Part shown: one piece after another, positions 20,855-32,040 of the stretch
Layout: every line of letters starts with the position of its first letter
Position numbering within the stretch: the first letter of the stretch is position 1
Assembly (NCBI GenBank): GCA_037043455.1
Contig: JAWPHD010000135.1
Span: forward strand, 124,001 to 188,000
Length of the DNA stretch: 64,000 nt
DNA from: Cyrtodaria siliqua
Taxonomy: Eukaryota > Mollusca > Bivalvia > Adapedonta > Hiatellidae
Direction of reading: 5' to 3'
Notes under the pieces: generated by a model
Told to the model about the DNA's origin: nothing
What the model saw: the letters and a program-made list of their open reading frames with translations, nothing else
The model's database searches: none
Program-made: the position numbers and the translations under genes

Positions 20855-20960
20855 AAATATTGAGTTCTGCTCAACCTGTGGCTAAAGCACCTAAACGAAA
20901 ACAAGCATTTTTCACTACGGTTTATAAACAGTTTCAATGAAACAGAGATTGAAATATCTA
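20855..20960 (+). mobile_element. Family C repeat, diverged
   Basis: TAAATATTGAGTTCTGCTCA, ACCTGTGGCTAAAGCACCT, TTTCACTACGGTTTATAAAC and AGTTTCAATGAAACAGAG. The stems are partly lost. It directly abuts a family B copy. Confidence 0.65.
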
Positions 20961-20962
20961 AT

Positions 20963-21120
20963 AAATACTGAAAAGGGGATCCCTTGGAAGCAACACACAC
21001 AAACAAGAGATATAAGTAGCAGACTCGGTTTTATTGAGTCTGTTCATGAGAGATAATGTAAAGTGAAACACCTTTCACGCCTCCTAGCACCGGCTTAAGC
21101 GATATTCTACTTTAAAGGCT
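20963..21120 (-). mobile_element. Family B repeat, well preserved
   Basis: ACTGAAAAGGGGATCCCTTG, GAAGCAACACACACAAACAA, then the first stem CAGACTC/GAGTCTG (21020-21042), GTTCATGAGAGATAATG, AACACCTTTCACGCC, CTCCTAGCACCGGCTTAAGC and GATATTCTACTTTAAAG. The second stem has one mismatch in this copy. Confidence 0.75.
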
Positions 21121-21278
21121 CACGGATTATATGTTGCTACATATCGAACCCAGAACATATTTTAATAATCACTACAGCTCACAAATCAAAAATTCATATT
21201 GAAACAATATTTATTTCTTAATTTAATATAACGGTTTAAAAATAATTTTCTTTATCTAATGTAAATATAAGAAGTGAT

Positions 21279-21911
21279 TCGCATTTTTCGGAATGTGCCA
21301 TATTCTAACTATTGTTTGGGGCGCTTGTTTCAGCCAACGTTTTTTCTGCAGTAACTTTAGCAATTTAAATACTCGGCACATCAGGTATATAGCATTAGAA
21401 CTGGCATTTTTAGTGGTAAATAAAACTATTTTAATTTTGAAAATCGGTTGAGAAATAAATATTTTACAGCCAAAATGATTTTTTGAGTGGGCTTTTCCTA
21501 TGTAAATTCCTTGTTGGTGAAACAGCAGAAAATTAAGAAATTTCAAATAACTTCAGTTAGCCTTCATATTTTGCTATAAAACTTTTAGGGTGTTTTAATT
21601 TAATTATATCCAACAATTTAAAACCATTTGTGAATAAAAATTCTAAAAAAAAACTTTTTATAAATTGTTCATGCAGCAGAATTTTGCATTGAAAATGCTC
21701 CATCAAAAACAACTATTGCGCACGAAAGTTTTATTTCTCACCCGATTTTGAAAAGTAAGGTATTTTTATTTACCACTAAAAATGTTTGTTTGACTGACAT
21801 ACAACTTATTTAGGTAGTAGATACATTTTATCGTAAAAGACCAAAAACCCTTTGGCTGAAACAAGCGCCCCAAACAATACGTCTAAAACGTTATGTGAAA
21901 GAAAATGCGTA
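21279..21911. mobile_element. Fold-back element, arms about 175 bp
   Basis: Outer arms start CGCATTTTT and end AAAATGCG. TATTGTTTGGGGCGCTTGTT at 21314 faces AACAAGCGCCCCAAACAATA at 21862. TTTTTAGTGGTAAATAAA and GAGAAATAAA are likewise mirrored (TTTATTTACCACTAAAAA, TTTATTTCTC). The loop is about 280 bp. The 96-codon minus-strand frame follows the arm and is not a gene. Confidence 0.85.
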
Positions 21912-22049
21912 AATATTCTTAATACCGCATAAACATTTGTATTGAACTATACTCTGTCTCAAAACAAATGCCATTGAGCTTATTGTTACTGGTGCTAAAA
22001 GTTCAGAAATAATTGAGAACTACATTTCTTACAGTATTAATATTGTTTT

Positions 22050-22130
22050 TACTCTAGAACCAGGGGCTAGAGGGCGTGAACAGTAGCTAGAATATTGCAC
22101 TACCGTTCATGAACAGTCTTAGTCAACCCT
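22050..22130 (+). mobile_element. Family C repeat
   Basis: GAACCAGGGGCTAGAGGGCG, TGAACAGTAGCTAG, CACTACCGTTCATGAACAGT and CTTAGTCAA. Only the second stem (GAACGGTAG against CTACTGTTC on the minus strand, one wobble) survives. Family A follows immediately. Confidence 0.65.
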
Positions 22131-22275
22131 TAACCTTATTCAACCCTTAACTGTTTAAGACGTCGTATCTTGCATTTTATTGATATTTGGAATGTTTCCT
22201 TGTTTCTATGCGTGTCTTTGGTTGACTGTAGTCCTTAAATTCTAAATTTCCTGTTCGACTTTTATATCTACTAAT
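22131..22275 (+). mobile_element. Family A 3' terminus, sense
   Basis: TTCAACCCTTAACTGTTTAA, then the terminal run GTTTCTATGCGTGTCTTTGG, TTGACTGTAGTCCTTAAATT, TTTCCTGTTCGACTTTTATA and TCTACTA. Hairpin and coding parts are missing. Confidence 0.7.
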
Positions 22276-23320
22276 TATGACAGCTCACAGAAGCAATGAA
22301 ATAACACTGGCGAGTTCCTTCTTTGGTTTCATCTTCATCATGAGGAAAGTGTACTTTAAAAAAAAGTTTTCCCATGCATTAGTAAATTGTCTTGGTACAG
22401 TGTGGACCTAAATATACGATGACATTGCTTGTGGGTGCTGGGGTTTCTATATGACCATGCTTCTTCAATTTGCATACGTTTTCAGGTATATGTAATTGCC
22501 GCATGAGCGTAGTAGGTAAAAGCGTCAGTCAACTGGCTATGCGTGATTGTACGCTTGCAAGTCCACATGCCGCATTTGTTTTTCCATTTTCTCCCGTGAT
22601 TTATCTATGACTTTTGACTTGTAATTCCATGTAATGACGTTTTCTCACGGCAGCTATGTTACGCCTGTTTAAAACATTGCCTGTTTATGCGTTGAGACAT
22701 AATTGCAAGACACGATTAGTATACATTCTTTAATTAAAACCTAATATGGAGTTTCTAAAGTTTTAAGCATTGGAACTTTATGAAGTAAACAAATACGGAC
22801 ATTTTCGTAAACGTATTAAACTGCACGAACAGTAATTGCAATTGATGTCAGATTATTTCCCATACTTGTTAGAAAATTAAAAAAATATATAGTTGCCTTT
22901 TTTTGATGACGAAACACTTTTTCGCAGTAAAACATCTAACATTAATTAAGAGTCTCTGATTTGATTGTCGTTATGATCGTGCTTTCTTACTCAAGCTACT
23001 CAAAATACATAGGATGTGTTGCAGTAAAACAGGATTTTAATTTAGAATCTATTTCATTTGTTATGTCGATCTTATAGTTTATATTTCCGTATTTAAGCTA
23101 GTAAAGAAGAATTAGTGAAAGAAGGAAAACGTCCAGCCGTTATTTCAAATTGTATCAATGTCCATAGTATGCGCTTTATATAAACAGTATACATATATTA
23201 TAAACTTATCCGATGATTAAACAGAAAGAGTAGCATTCACCACAGAACGCAGCTATTAAAATTAATTTAATTGTATCGATACTGTTTAACGGTTCATAAA
23301 CACATTGTAGGTTATTTAGA
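22276..23320. other. Nothing recognised
   Basis: Unique AT-rich sequence; no gene-like frame. A scrap near 23215-23260 (AACAGAAAGAGTAGCATTCA, CCACAGAACGCAG) resembles the family A terminus in antisense. Confidence 0.4.
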
Positions 23321-23326
23321 GATGTC

Positions 23327-23575
23327 ATGGAAAAAGAAAGGGAAGTACACATAGGGATCCGAGAATATGCCAGACTCTACAAACAATATACTGATCATGG
23401 TTCTTTAACGTGCTCGGAGGATAGACTCCGATACACGGAACTGCCTGAATTACATCCCCATCCGACGGACGAGGCTAAGAGTGCACATAATAAAAACGAA
23501 ACTCAGACTGAGTGCTTTTCAATGGACAACCGAAACCACGACAATTTAAAAAACATGCACATGGAATATTTTTGA
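23327..23575 (+). other. 82-codon open frame over a dispersed motif
   Basis: Encodes HGSLTCSEDRLRYTELPE. DNA 23394-23475 is related to 8896-8985. The conserved DNA block CATGGTTCTTTAACGTGCTC and CGATACACGGA is one I recall as dispersed in bivalve genomes. The peptide is hydrophilic, without signal or membrane segment. I favour a repeat over a gene. Confidence 0.35.
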
Positions 23576-23685
23576 AATCAAAGAGTGATACATCAAGTGG
23601 ATGTCTTGTTTAATCAACGCATGGACATATTCCAAAAAAGTATATGGACGTTATGTTTATAACTTTAATATACTGGAGTTTCTTT

Positions 23686-25213
23686 CCTAACCTATAAGGT
23701 AAAACAAGTATATACCACTGGGATACTGCAGAGCAGGCTTAACGCGCATCAAATTGTTCACATTTACGCCACAACACAAACACTTGGAATGGCAAGCGGA
23801 TAATGAAACTAACAGCAAACTAACAGAATCAAAATATCAAAATACATCACGTTAACACTTAACGTTTGACAGATACCATTAGTCACTAGAAAATAAAACA
23901 TCTCATTGTCAACTTATGTTAACAAGAGGTATAGGGGCCTCGAAGCGCTCACCTTACCTGAGTTTAGAGGTAACGATTACGTGTATGGAGGGCTTGGTGC
24001 AAGACTGTTTATGTGCAAGATTATACTAAGTGGAAATATTAGTTGTGTTTGTAGCAGAGGCTTGCACAAAGTAGTCCATTTCTGGTGATTTAATACCAAT
24101 GCACCAAGGGACTAGGTCTGATAAGGGGGTATTTGGTCCCCATTCGAGGAAAGTTGCAAACTCAAGGCCTTCTTCTTTCTCTGAGGGGTTGGGTCAATGT
24201 TGACCCCAGGTACAACTTTGATGAATTGACATGCATCATACCACAACCCTATGCATTTTGCGTTTAGAGAAGAAGAAAGATTGAGGCTGCATTGTGGGGA
24301 ATCACCAACTCAAGGATGTTCTCTTTTAATAAATCATTGAACACCTAAAATGAAACAATGTAGCTTTTTCTTTCAGTTACATGGTTTAACTGAAGAAGAA
24401 AAGGAATTATTTTTAAGAAACGTGTAAACAAAACACAATTATTGCAGTTTAGTATGCATCTAGTGTTATCATATAATAGTTCGTAAAATATATGGTTTAA
24501 TGATTTTATAGATATTGATAAATTATGGAGCTATATATCTGCACTATTCCTATTTTAAATGTTGCAAAACAACTGTTTGTTTCAAAAAAATATCACCTAA
24601 ACCAAATAAAAACTAAAATTAGGTACAATATTAATTTATAATATTTAAATAGACGAGCAACAAATTACGCAAAGGAGTTATCATGTGTATATTTTAGGGG
24701 ATGGGTACCTGTATATAAATTGACAAGCACAACAATCTGCATCAACTTTCCTCGAATGGGGGCCAAATACCCCCTTATCAGACCTAGTCCCTTGGTGCAT
24801 TGATATTAAATCACCCGAAATGGACTACGATGTGCAAGCCTCTGCTACAAACACAACTAATATTTCCACTTAGTATAATCTTGCACATAAACAGTCTTGC
24901 ACCAAGCCCTCCATACACGTAATCGTTACCTCTAAACTCAGGTAAGGTGAGCGCTTCGAGGCCCCTATACCTCCTGTTAACATAAGTTGACAATGAGATG
25001 TTTTATTTTCTAGTGACTAATGGTATCTGTAAAACGTTTAGTGTTAACGTGATGTGTTTTGATATTTTGATTCTGTTAGTTTGCTGTTAGTTTCATTATC
25101 CGCTTGCCATTCAAAGTGTTTGTGTTGTGGCGTAAATTTTAACAATTTGATGCGCGTTAAGCCTGCTCTGCAGTATCCCAGTGGTATATATTTGTTTTAC
25201 CTTAAAGGTTAGG
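23686..25213. mobile_element. Symmetric fold-back element, 472-bp arms
   Basis: The left arm 23686-24157 and right arm 24742-25213 have equal length and are about 95% complementary, from CCTAACCT(A/T)TAAGGTAAAAC outward to CGAGGAAAGTTG inward. The loop (24158-24741) starts with part of a bivalve-type repeat (GGTTGGGTCAATGTTGACCC) and is AT-rich beyond. Each arm has the same 60-codon frame (MSTYVN(K/R)RYRGLEAL...), at 23906-24088 plus and 24811-24993 minus; because the arms are copies, this is no independent support for a gene. No transposase and no clear target duplication. Confidence 0.9.
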
Positions 25214-26885
25214 TCTACTATTACCCTTACACGGAATTATATTTATAATGTTGGTATTTGAATGCATAACATAGCCTTTTCCGCATCACCAGTAAGTTTC
25301 AGCCAGTGGTACGCCGTTTTCCACTTCTTGGATGTTTTTTGTCTACTCTGCGACGAACTGATTTTGCCGATGATTTGAGTCAATAACACCGGACAATATT
25401 GCTTTTACCATCGAATCCGCCGATTCGATTGTATCTTTTTGTCCAAAAAATCCAGCAAACATTTTTGTTTTGCATATTTCGAAAACATTTTATGGGGAAA
25501 ATGACGTTGTCATTCTGAATAAGTCAATTAACACATATGGAAAATTCGTTTTATCATATGAAATCATCTGTTGCAGTTATTCCCTAAAGTAAGAAGTTAA
25601 TCGTGATATGCCCATGTAACACAGTTTTGATATAGTCGGCCTCGTTTATTATTCTTGAACATTGCATAACCTTATCCGATATTATTACACCTACGGCATT
25701 GTCACATCAATGACGCCAAGCGACTTCTTTTGATACATTTATTGTAGAAGTATGACATATGATGATGGATATTATATAAATTACTTTCGCTTGGTTTCCT
25801 AGGTATCAGAATACTAGGGTTTTTAAACCTATTTTACTGAAAGATAATTATGTACGTGTATAGCGTCTGTGAATTCTCAAAATATTTATTTATACTGAAA
25901 TGTGAAAAGAATAGTTGATTTTTGCAATACTGTTCAATCATTTCTTCATTTTATTAAACTTCTGAAATACGGTAGTAATATGTTTAATGTTTTAATAAAG
26001 GCACTTCGAAGATCAAGAGAAATTTAAATGAAATAAAATATGTCCAACAGAGCTAATTGAAATTGAGAAAAATCATTGTATTTAAGTCAATTCATAAGCA
26101 ATTTCATCACTGATTGTTTGATTTTCCCAAATGTATTCGTATATTTATATAAACATTCATACATGTGTAAATAGTTTGCATATTTTATGTCAAACGTTGT
26201 TAAATATAACTGATATTCCAAAATGCCGTTGATCTTAAAGCATTCACGAGAGGACAAACAATTGGCACAATCGTTGTTTGCGACACCTATGTGATGCTTT
26301 TCTATTATTTGCATATTGTGTTAGTAAATATGCACGGTTTGTATTAAAATACGTTTTTAAAACCTTATTTCTTTATTTTCACAGAGCTTGGAAATTGTAA
26401 TCTACAACCTACCTGATATCGTTTTATCACTGACGCTGACGACATCATCGCTAAACATATCTCCAAGACAATGGTAATAATTCTTGAGATCATTGTTTTA
26501 AACTGTGTTGTCTTAAGTCCTTCGGAAACAAAGAACGTGTGAATTCGCCTAATCGCCTAATCGTCTACCAGCTGGTTCTGTGAAATATATACAAAAAACA
26601 TGTTTACTACATATACATACAATCGCGAATGCCATGGTAACGTAATTTGCCTCATCGGTGAATGCATTTTTGTTGTCAAAGTATGTACTTGATGTAGGGA
26701 CAACTTTTTACGGTATGCTTAAAATAGAGGACAGTATCATCCATAAAACACTGAGTCTTAATCAGCCTTTATGCTTGCAAATTATACGCATTTTAACATA
26801 AGTGCAGGAAAGGCTGGTCCGACTTATTTGGCAGATACCAGTCATGCGCATTCACAATGATGTCTATAACAACAACCGTTTTATT
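25214..26885. other. Nothing recognised
   Basis: AT-rich unique sequence. The 75-codon minus-strand frame at 26087-26314 has no motif. No matched repeat. Confidence 0.4.
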
Positions 26886-26889
26886 ATGA

Positions 26890-27455
26890 AGACAATAGAG
26901 TAAGAGTCAGGTGTGGTGAATCTGGAACCTAGATGAACCACCAGTAGCATTTTGCCACTGACCGTTCCAAGGCGGTAGACCTTTTGTCAACAAATATCTG
27001 TTTGTGATGTTACATGTCTTGCTTCTTTTTAACATTGTAATTGGTTTAAACTTATTCTATTTTCAATATTTATACAATCGGTGAAAATGTACATAATACA
27101 AAATGTGCTCCCTAGAACCCCAACGGCCTTTTTTTACAATTGACCGTTCCAAGGCGGTAGCCCTATTGTCAACCCTTGTGTGTTTGTGATGTCTTATTTT
27201 GCCTTTTATTCATTTTTATAGATAGTTGTTCTTTGTGTATGTGTGTGTTTGTGGTTGACTGTCGTCCTTGAAGGCTACTTTTCCTGTTTGATGTTTATAT
27301 CTATAATACAAAATGTGTAAAATAATTGGAACAAAAGCAGTTGCTTATAGAGTTCCAATCCTAAAAATACATCGTAATTGTTGTCGATGATAATGCGTAT
27401 CTCTTGTTGACTGTGTTTTGGGAAAGCTACGTTTCCTGTTCGACTTGTATACCTA
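26890..27455 (+). mobile_element. Three family A 3' ends in a row
   Basis: Copy one (26890-27060): TTTTGCCACTGACCGTTCC, GCGGTAGACCTTTTGTCAAC. Copy two (27105-27305): CCTAGAACCCCAACGGCC, TTGACCGTTCCAAGGCGGTA, GCCCTATTGTCAACCCTTG, GGCTACTTTTCCTGTTTGAT. Copy three (27405-27455): only the terminus, GAAAGCTACGTTTCCTGTTC. All are sense on the plus strand, suggesting sequential insertion near earlier copies or slippage. Confidence 0.7.
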
Positions 27456-27865
27456 CGTTTTTTGTAAATAAGCATATAAAACGTTTACGCACATAATAAA
27501 TCATATCCGATTTGGATCCTCGGTATAACTATTTTTATCGGAACCTCGGCATAGAAATGGTTCCTATGAAAACAGTGATACGTTGTTTTGAAATTACCGA
27601 CCTTCACCGTATACCCATGTTGTATAGAAGTCTCTACCAGCCAACATGCATTCACGAAACCAGTAAACTCTTTACATACATATGTGTCTGGTTAAATTGT
27701 TTAAATATATACTTATATATACAGATATATATATATAAGGGTGAGAAAATACATACATCTACAAAATACCTTTCAAAAAGCACTGGATCCCCGAGGGGAT
27801 ACGAAAATGTTGGAATAAATTAATAGATGGGGAAAAACATTTATACAGTGCTACAGTTTATAAAA
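27456..27865. other. Unassigned; perfect short hairpin
   Basis: The frame 27512-27823 (103 codons) has no recognisable domain. ATCCCC-GA-GGGGAT at 27787-27800 is a perfect hairpin. AGCACTGG near 27778 is complementary to the region just after the ribozyme-like core, so it could extend one of its helices. Confidence 0.4.
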
Positions 27866-27906
27866 AACCAAGTGCTTTCGGCTTACGCCTTCATCAGGGG
27901 TACACA
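27866..27906 (-). ncRNA. Hammerhead-ribozyme-like core
   Basis: Minus strand: CTGATGA (27897-27891), A, stem GGC-GTAA-GCC (27889-27880), GAAA (27879-27876), then GCACTTGG. This is the order of hammerhead cores (CUGAUGA, helix II, GAAA). A 2-bp helix III (AG-CA-CU) then U leaves GG to pair with CC just 5' of CUGAUGA. Penelope-like retroelements are reported to carry such minimal type I hammerheads. Departures: one extra A before helix II, a very short helix III and a weak helix I. Activity is untested. Confidence 0.5.
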
Positions 27907-28004
27907 AACACGAAAATAACAAATACGAAACAAAAAACACTAAAAAACAACTTATCGTTTGGCAATGTTGTAGAAACTGGTTACTTTGAATAGACATTCT
28001 GGAG

Positions 28005-28384
28005 CTAAATGTTATACTAATAAAAGAACATATCTGGTTGGATGAGGGTAAAACTGTACCCTGACATTTAGTTATGAAGAGAGAGTAAAAATGTGAAAAT
28101 GATAACACAAACCCTACCTCAAAACCTAAAACCTAAAGTCGATACTGCAGGGTAAAGTATAAAGCAACTCCAAAGCTAATAAAAAGCAATGAATAAGGCT
28201 AAACAATTAAAATAAAATAAATGGAGATATTCTGATCAAGGGAAGTAACAAAAGTACTAATAATAGAACATTGCTGGTTGGATGAAAGTAAAATTGTACG
28301 CTGACATTTATGATTAGTTATGAAGAGAGAGTATGTGAGTGAATAACCCTACCTCTATACCTAAGACAAAGAATCTATACTGCA

Positions 28385-28387
<3 letters not shown>
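28005..28387. repeat. Imperfect direct repeat, spacing about 245 bp
   Basis: AACAT(A/T)(T)CTGGTTGGATGA, GTAAAA(C/T)TGTAC, CTGACATTTA, TTAGTTATGAAGAGAGAGTA, ACCCTACCTC and ATACTGCAGG recur in order at 28025-28150 and 28268-28387. No coding signal. Confidence 0.75.

Positions 28388-28427
<40 letters not shown>
28388..28427. repeat. (AT)n microsatellite
   Basis: About 20 AT units, directly bordering the first copy of the 365-bp duplication. Confidence 0.95.
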
Positions 28428-28430
<3 letters not shown>

Positions 28431-29207
28431 GGAGAGAATTTGAACTCACTACAGCAACTTTCGAAATTGGGATCTCGTAAGAGATTCACGTTCACAAGGC
28501 AGAATTATATATAGGGAGAAATATTTGTGAACTACCAAGGACAGACAACCTTCGGACGAACTACGGCAGGGCGCCTAGCTATGACGAGATACACAGAAAT
28601 CAAGCGTGTAAATTCACTCTTTAAAAAAGGTAGCTGCAACACACGTTGATGAACTGTATCTCTACATCATAACACACTCGTCTGGAGGAGGCACAATTAA
28701 CATATAGACGCACACATACATACAATTATAGCTCATATGAGTGGGCCATATTTAAAGGTTCAACCACACACAGCTATATTGAGACAGTGACAATGAAAGG
28801 TGCCGGATCTTGGGGATACTGTGAATTCAGGTAAATATAATAAAGGGAGAGAGTTTGAACTCACTACAGCAACTTTCGAAATTGGGATCTCGTAAGAGAT
28901 TCACGTTCACAAGGCAGAATTATATATAGGGAGAAATAATTGTGAACTACCAAGGACAGACAACCTTCGGACGAACTACGGCAGGGCGCCTAGCTATGAC
29001 GAGATACACAGAAATCAAGCGTATAAATTCACTCCTTAAAAAAGGTAGCTGCAACACACGTTGATGAACTGTATCTCTACATCATAACACACTCGTCTGG
29101 AGGCACAATTAACATATAGACGCACACATACATACAATTATAGTTCATATGAGTGGGCCACATTTAAGCGTTCAACCACACACAGCTATATTGAAACAGT
29201 GACAATA
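28428..29207. repeat. Direct duplication of about 365 bp, offset 415
   Basis: AAAGGGAGAGA(A/G)TTTGAACT, AGCAACTTTCGAAATTGGGA, CCTTCGGACGAACTACGGCA, GGGCGCCTAGCTATGACGAG, CACACGTTGATGAACTG and CACACAGCTATATTGA are present twice, at 28428-28791 and 28842-29207. Copies are about 97% alike; one difference is GGAGGAGGCAC against GGAGGCAC. About 50 bp separate them. Probably long terminal or tandem units of a mobile element; no protein is seen inside. Confidence 0.9.
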
Positions 29208-30870
29208 TATATCTCAAACTGTTGTTCAGGAGCTTTTTCACTCAAAAGACGTTATTGTTACAAACCATATTGCCCATGTAAGTAAGGTGCTTTACGCTAA
29301 ATACCACTCTTATGGGAGTCTTCAGTCTTCAGCAACCTTATCATCTTATCATCACCCTCAACTTGGGCTTTTTGTATTCATTGTACAAGTATTACATTAA
29401 GACGATGCACAGTTTTAGTTATTTTTTTGTTTAAATGTGATTGTTTCTAACAGTATGATTTTCATAACAATTACGTTGCAACAGAATATTTTCCTTTAAT
29501 AATGTTTACATATTTTAAACACATTTAATAATAAGTAATAAATACTGATAAGCAGTAGAAACGCCACGGACCTATAACATATCAGTTCTGTTCGCATTTT
29601 AACTCCGCGAACATGGACTATTTCTTTGTATTTTACGGACTATTTTACGAATTTTCAATTAAAACAGACGCCATTTTTTTACACCCGAAATTGGGCGCGC
29701 TACTTCGGCGAGAACTACGGGTACCTATGGAGTCTAACAACACGCGTACAGTGTTTCATACCGTATATTATGTAAACAGTAATACCTTACCGGACGAAAT
29801 AACGTCCCATTATGTGTCAACACGATGCAGTGTTGGTGACTGACAGGTCACCGTGACATAACTTGACACGTGAAATTGACATGTTGGTCAAATTGGATTT
29901 GGGATTACTGTCTGCTGCTAGAGGTCCATGATCAAGGTATTTGTTTTATCATTAAAATGTGTTTGTTAATAAACAGTACACACCACTTTTAGATCGTACA
30001 TATTTAGACATAAGCCAAATATAGTGCCTAAAAAAAGTGGCGAATACTGTATAATAGAAAGTTTATATTTTTCGTGTACTCCGATCTTTCCAGTAACTGG
30101 ATGTACTGTAAACTGTAGAACGTTTCGTGGAATAAAACAATTACAAGTAGAAATGCTATCAATGTCCCCCGCACCCCCGCCCACCCAAGTACGGTTGATG
30201 TGGGGAGGATGGGGGTGGGTAGATGGAGCTTGAATACCGAAAACAAGGAGGGGGTAAGGAAACTAGAAACCCCCTCCACCCCCTACCCTCAGATTCATGA
30301 ATGTAAATTGTTAGCGTTCTCTCTTTATCGTTATGTTATCCCCATTTTTTCGCACATTCGTGAATACGTACTCGATACAACTACCATCGAAATAATGTAA
30401 ACAGCCATTGACATGTCAGATTAATATTTATGTACAGTAACATAGATCTACATACACATATGTGTACATATATATCCATGACAGTTAGTAGAGTTTTGAG
30501 TTTTCCTTTATAAATATGTTACATTATGTATAACAAAGGATAAACTCTGTCTGTTTGATCATTGACATTGGACTGATGTTGTTTTTCAGAGAGGCCTCAA
30601 ATGTGAATCGTGCCCTTGAGCAATTCTAAGTGAATTGATACTGACGACTTCAGAATGTCAAGCCGAGTTAAATGCCATTGGATCATTTTGAGGTGGGAGC
30701 CCTTTTAAAAAATGTTTACACTTGTGTAGTTCTTTAAATGGAGCTTGTGTTATGCTTGCACGGTGCTGTTCAAAGTTACAGTAAAAAATGTTTTCGGTGA
30801 TAATGCAGCGTGATTGTCATATGAGCTCGTGTAAACTACATGTACTGGATACATGCGAAAACAAGTTGTG
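29208..30870. other. No supported gene; G/C-strand-biased tract
   Basis: The plus-strand frame 29613-29843 (76 codons) lacks motifs; ACGCGTACAGTGTTTCA near its middle recurs at 32842. Between 30166 and 30292 runs of C (CCCCCGCACCCCCGCCCACCC broken up) are followed by runs of G and again C, giving overlapping frames on both strands that I treat as composition artefacts. A TTTTTCAG near 30590 could be a splice acceptor but there is no exon to support it. Confidence 0.35.
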
Positions 30871-30874
30871 TTAA

Positions 30875-31162
30875 AGGGACACTAGGCAATCTTTTTTTTT
30901 TTAAACTTCTGGAGTTTCGGTCAATTTTTCTGCATAATTTGCATTAGGGATCAATAATAGTATTTATTAGAATAGTTCAGAACTGTTGATAACAGTGCAC
31001 CTATAATATAGTTAAGTATTTGATAGAATAACGAAGACAAAATGAAACACTTTTATTTAATTTTTAATGCAAGCAGGTTTAAATTTAAAATGTTACCAGG
31101 TTAACAAATGGAGATGCTTATGTTAATGCTTGATAAATACTTCAAGAGTGCCGTGTGTCCCT
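30875..31162. mobile_element. TTAA-type MITE, complete
   Basis: AGGGACAC at the left and GTGTCCCT at the right are perfect inverses, flanked by TTAA at 30871-30874 and 31163-31166. The 288-bp interior is AT-rich without coding capacity. The termini match the fragments at 2.15, 14.89, 17.04 and 31.22 kb. Confidence 0.85.
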
Positions 31163-31221
31163 TTAACATGAACTAATTACAATATTATTATGGTCTATGT
31201 GATGGGTCCCCAATTTATTAA

Positions 31222-31300
31222 AGGGACACGGAGCAAATTTTTCAATCTTGTGTCTGTTTTACACATTTTCACATCAGAACAGACCACACATCTACAAAAG
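31222..31300. mobile_element. TTAA-type MITE, left end only
   Basis: TTAA (31218-31221) followed by AGGGACACGGAGCAAAT; I cannot find a matching right terminus downstream, so the extent is arbitrary. Confidence 0.5.
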
Positions 31301-32040
31301 TGTCTTCTCAACTGCCCTATTTAATCGTGTTTTATTACTAAAACTAGCGGCATCACCAGGTTTTGAGATAGAAAATAAATAGTTGTATATTAATGTTTTC
31401 TCCCCATGTAAAATGACCTTACTAAGTCATTAAAGTAAAATATTCTATCAACAAAACGTGTAAAATTTAACAATTTTAGATTTTTGGCAAGAGTTGTATT
31501 TTATTCCCCTTCTAGTAAAAATGGCTTATAGAGAATTGCACCATCTGTCAGATTTAACTTTCCTTATAATAGATTCTTGCTGTAGTACTGTTGGGTTAAA
31601 AATACATTAAAATTGTTCTGTAATCATGTCAGGTCAATCATATACTCGTATGATACACAATATAATATGTATTGACCCTTTATTTGATGTGCCATTTACT
31701 CAGTTTTGGTCAAGGGACGTTTATAGCATATCGGTTTTGAATCTAGTGAACACGGATTCAAGTCTTACTGGCGCTACTGGTTTACTTCGATGTATCCTGC
31801 TAGCCCATTGTGTCAAACTGTCCCATTCCCCTTAACATGCCCTAGCTCCCCCTAGCAACACCTGATTCAAATTGAATACTGTACGCGACTTATTTTTACT
31901 TTTTATTTTCTTTAAGGCTGCTCGTCATGTGGAAGAAGACTCCATGTACACCACTGGCCAGAGTCAATGCTGAAGTTTATGTTCGCTTAATTATTTGCTT
32001 AATAAAGTATACATATGAACTAAAATATTGTCTTTATAAA
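31301..32040. other. Nothing recognised
   Basis: Unique sequence with short frames at 31626-31835 and 31927-32181 but no motif. Confidence 0.4.

Noticed and set aside
23906..24993. Two homologous 60-codon genes in opposite orientation
   Set aside because: They lie at mirrored positions in the arms of one inverted repeat, so the similarity is explained by arm symmetry, not by gene conservation.
30024..30400. Overlapping frames on both strands near a GC-rich patch
   Set aside because: They arise from runs of C and G that suppress stops; no consistent coding frame or homology.
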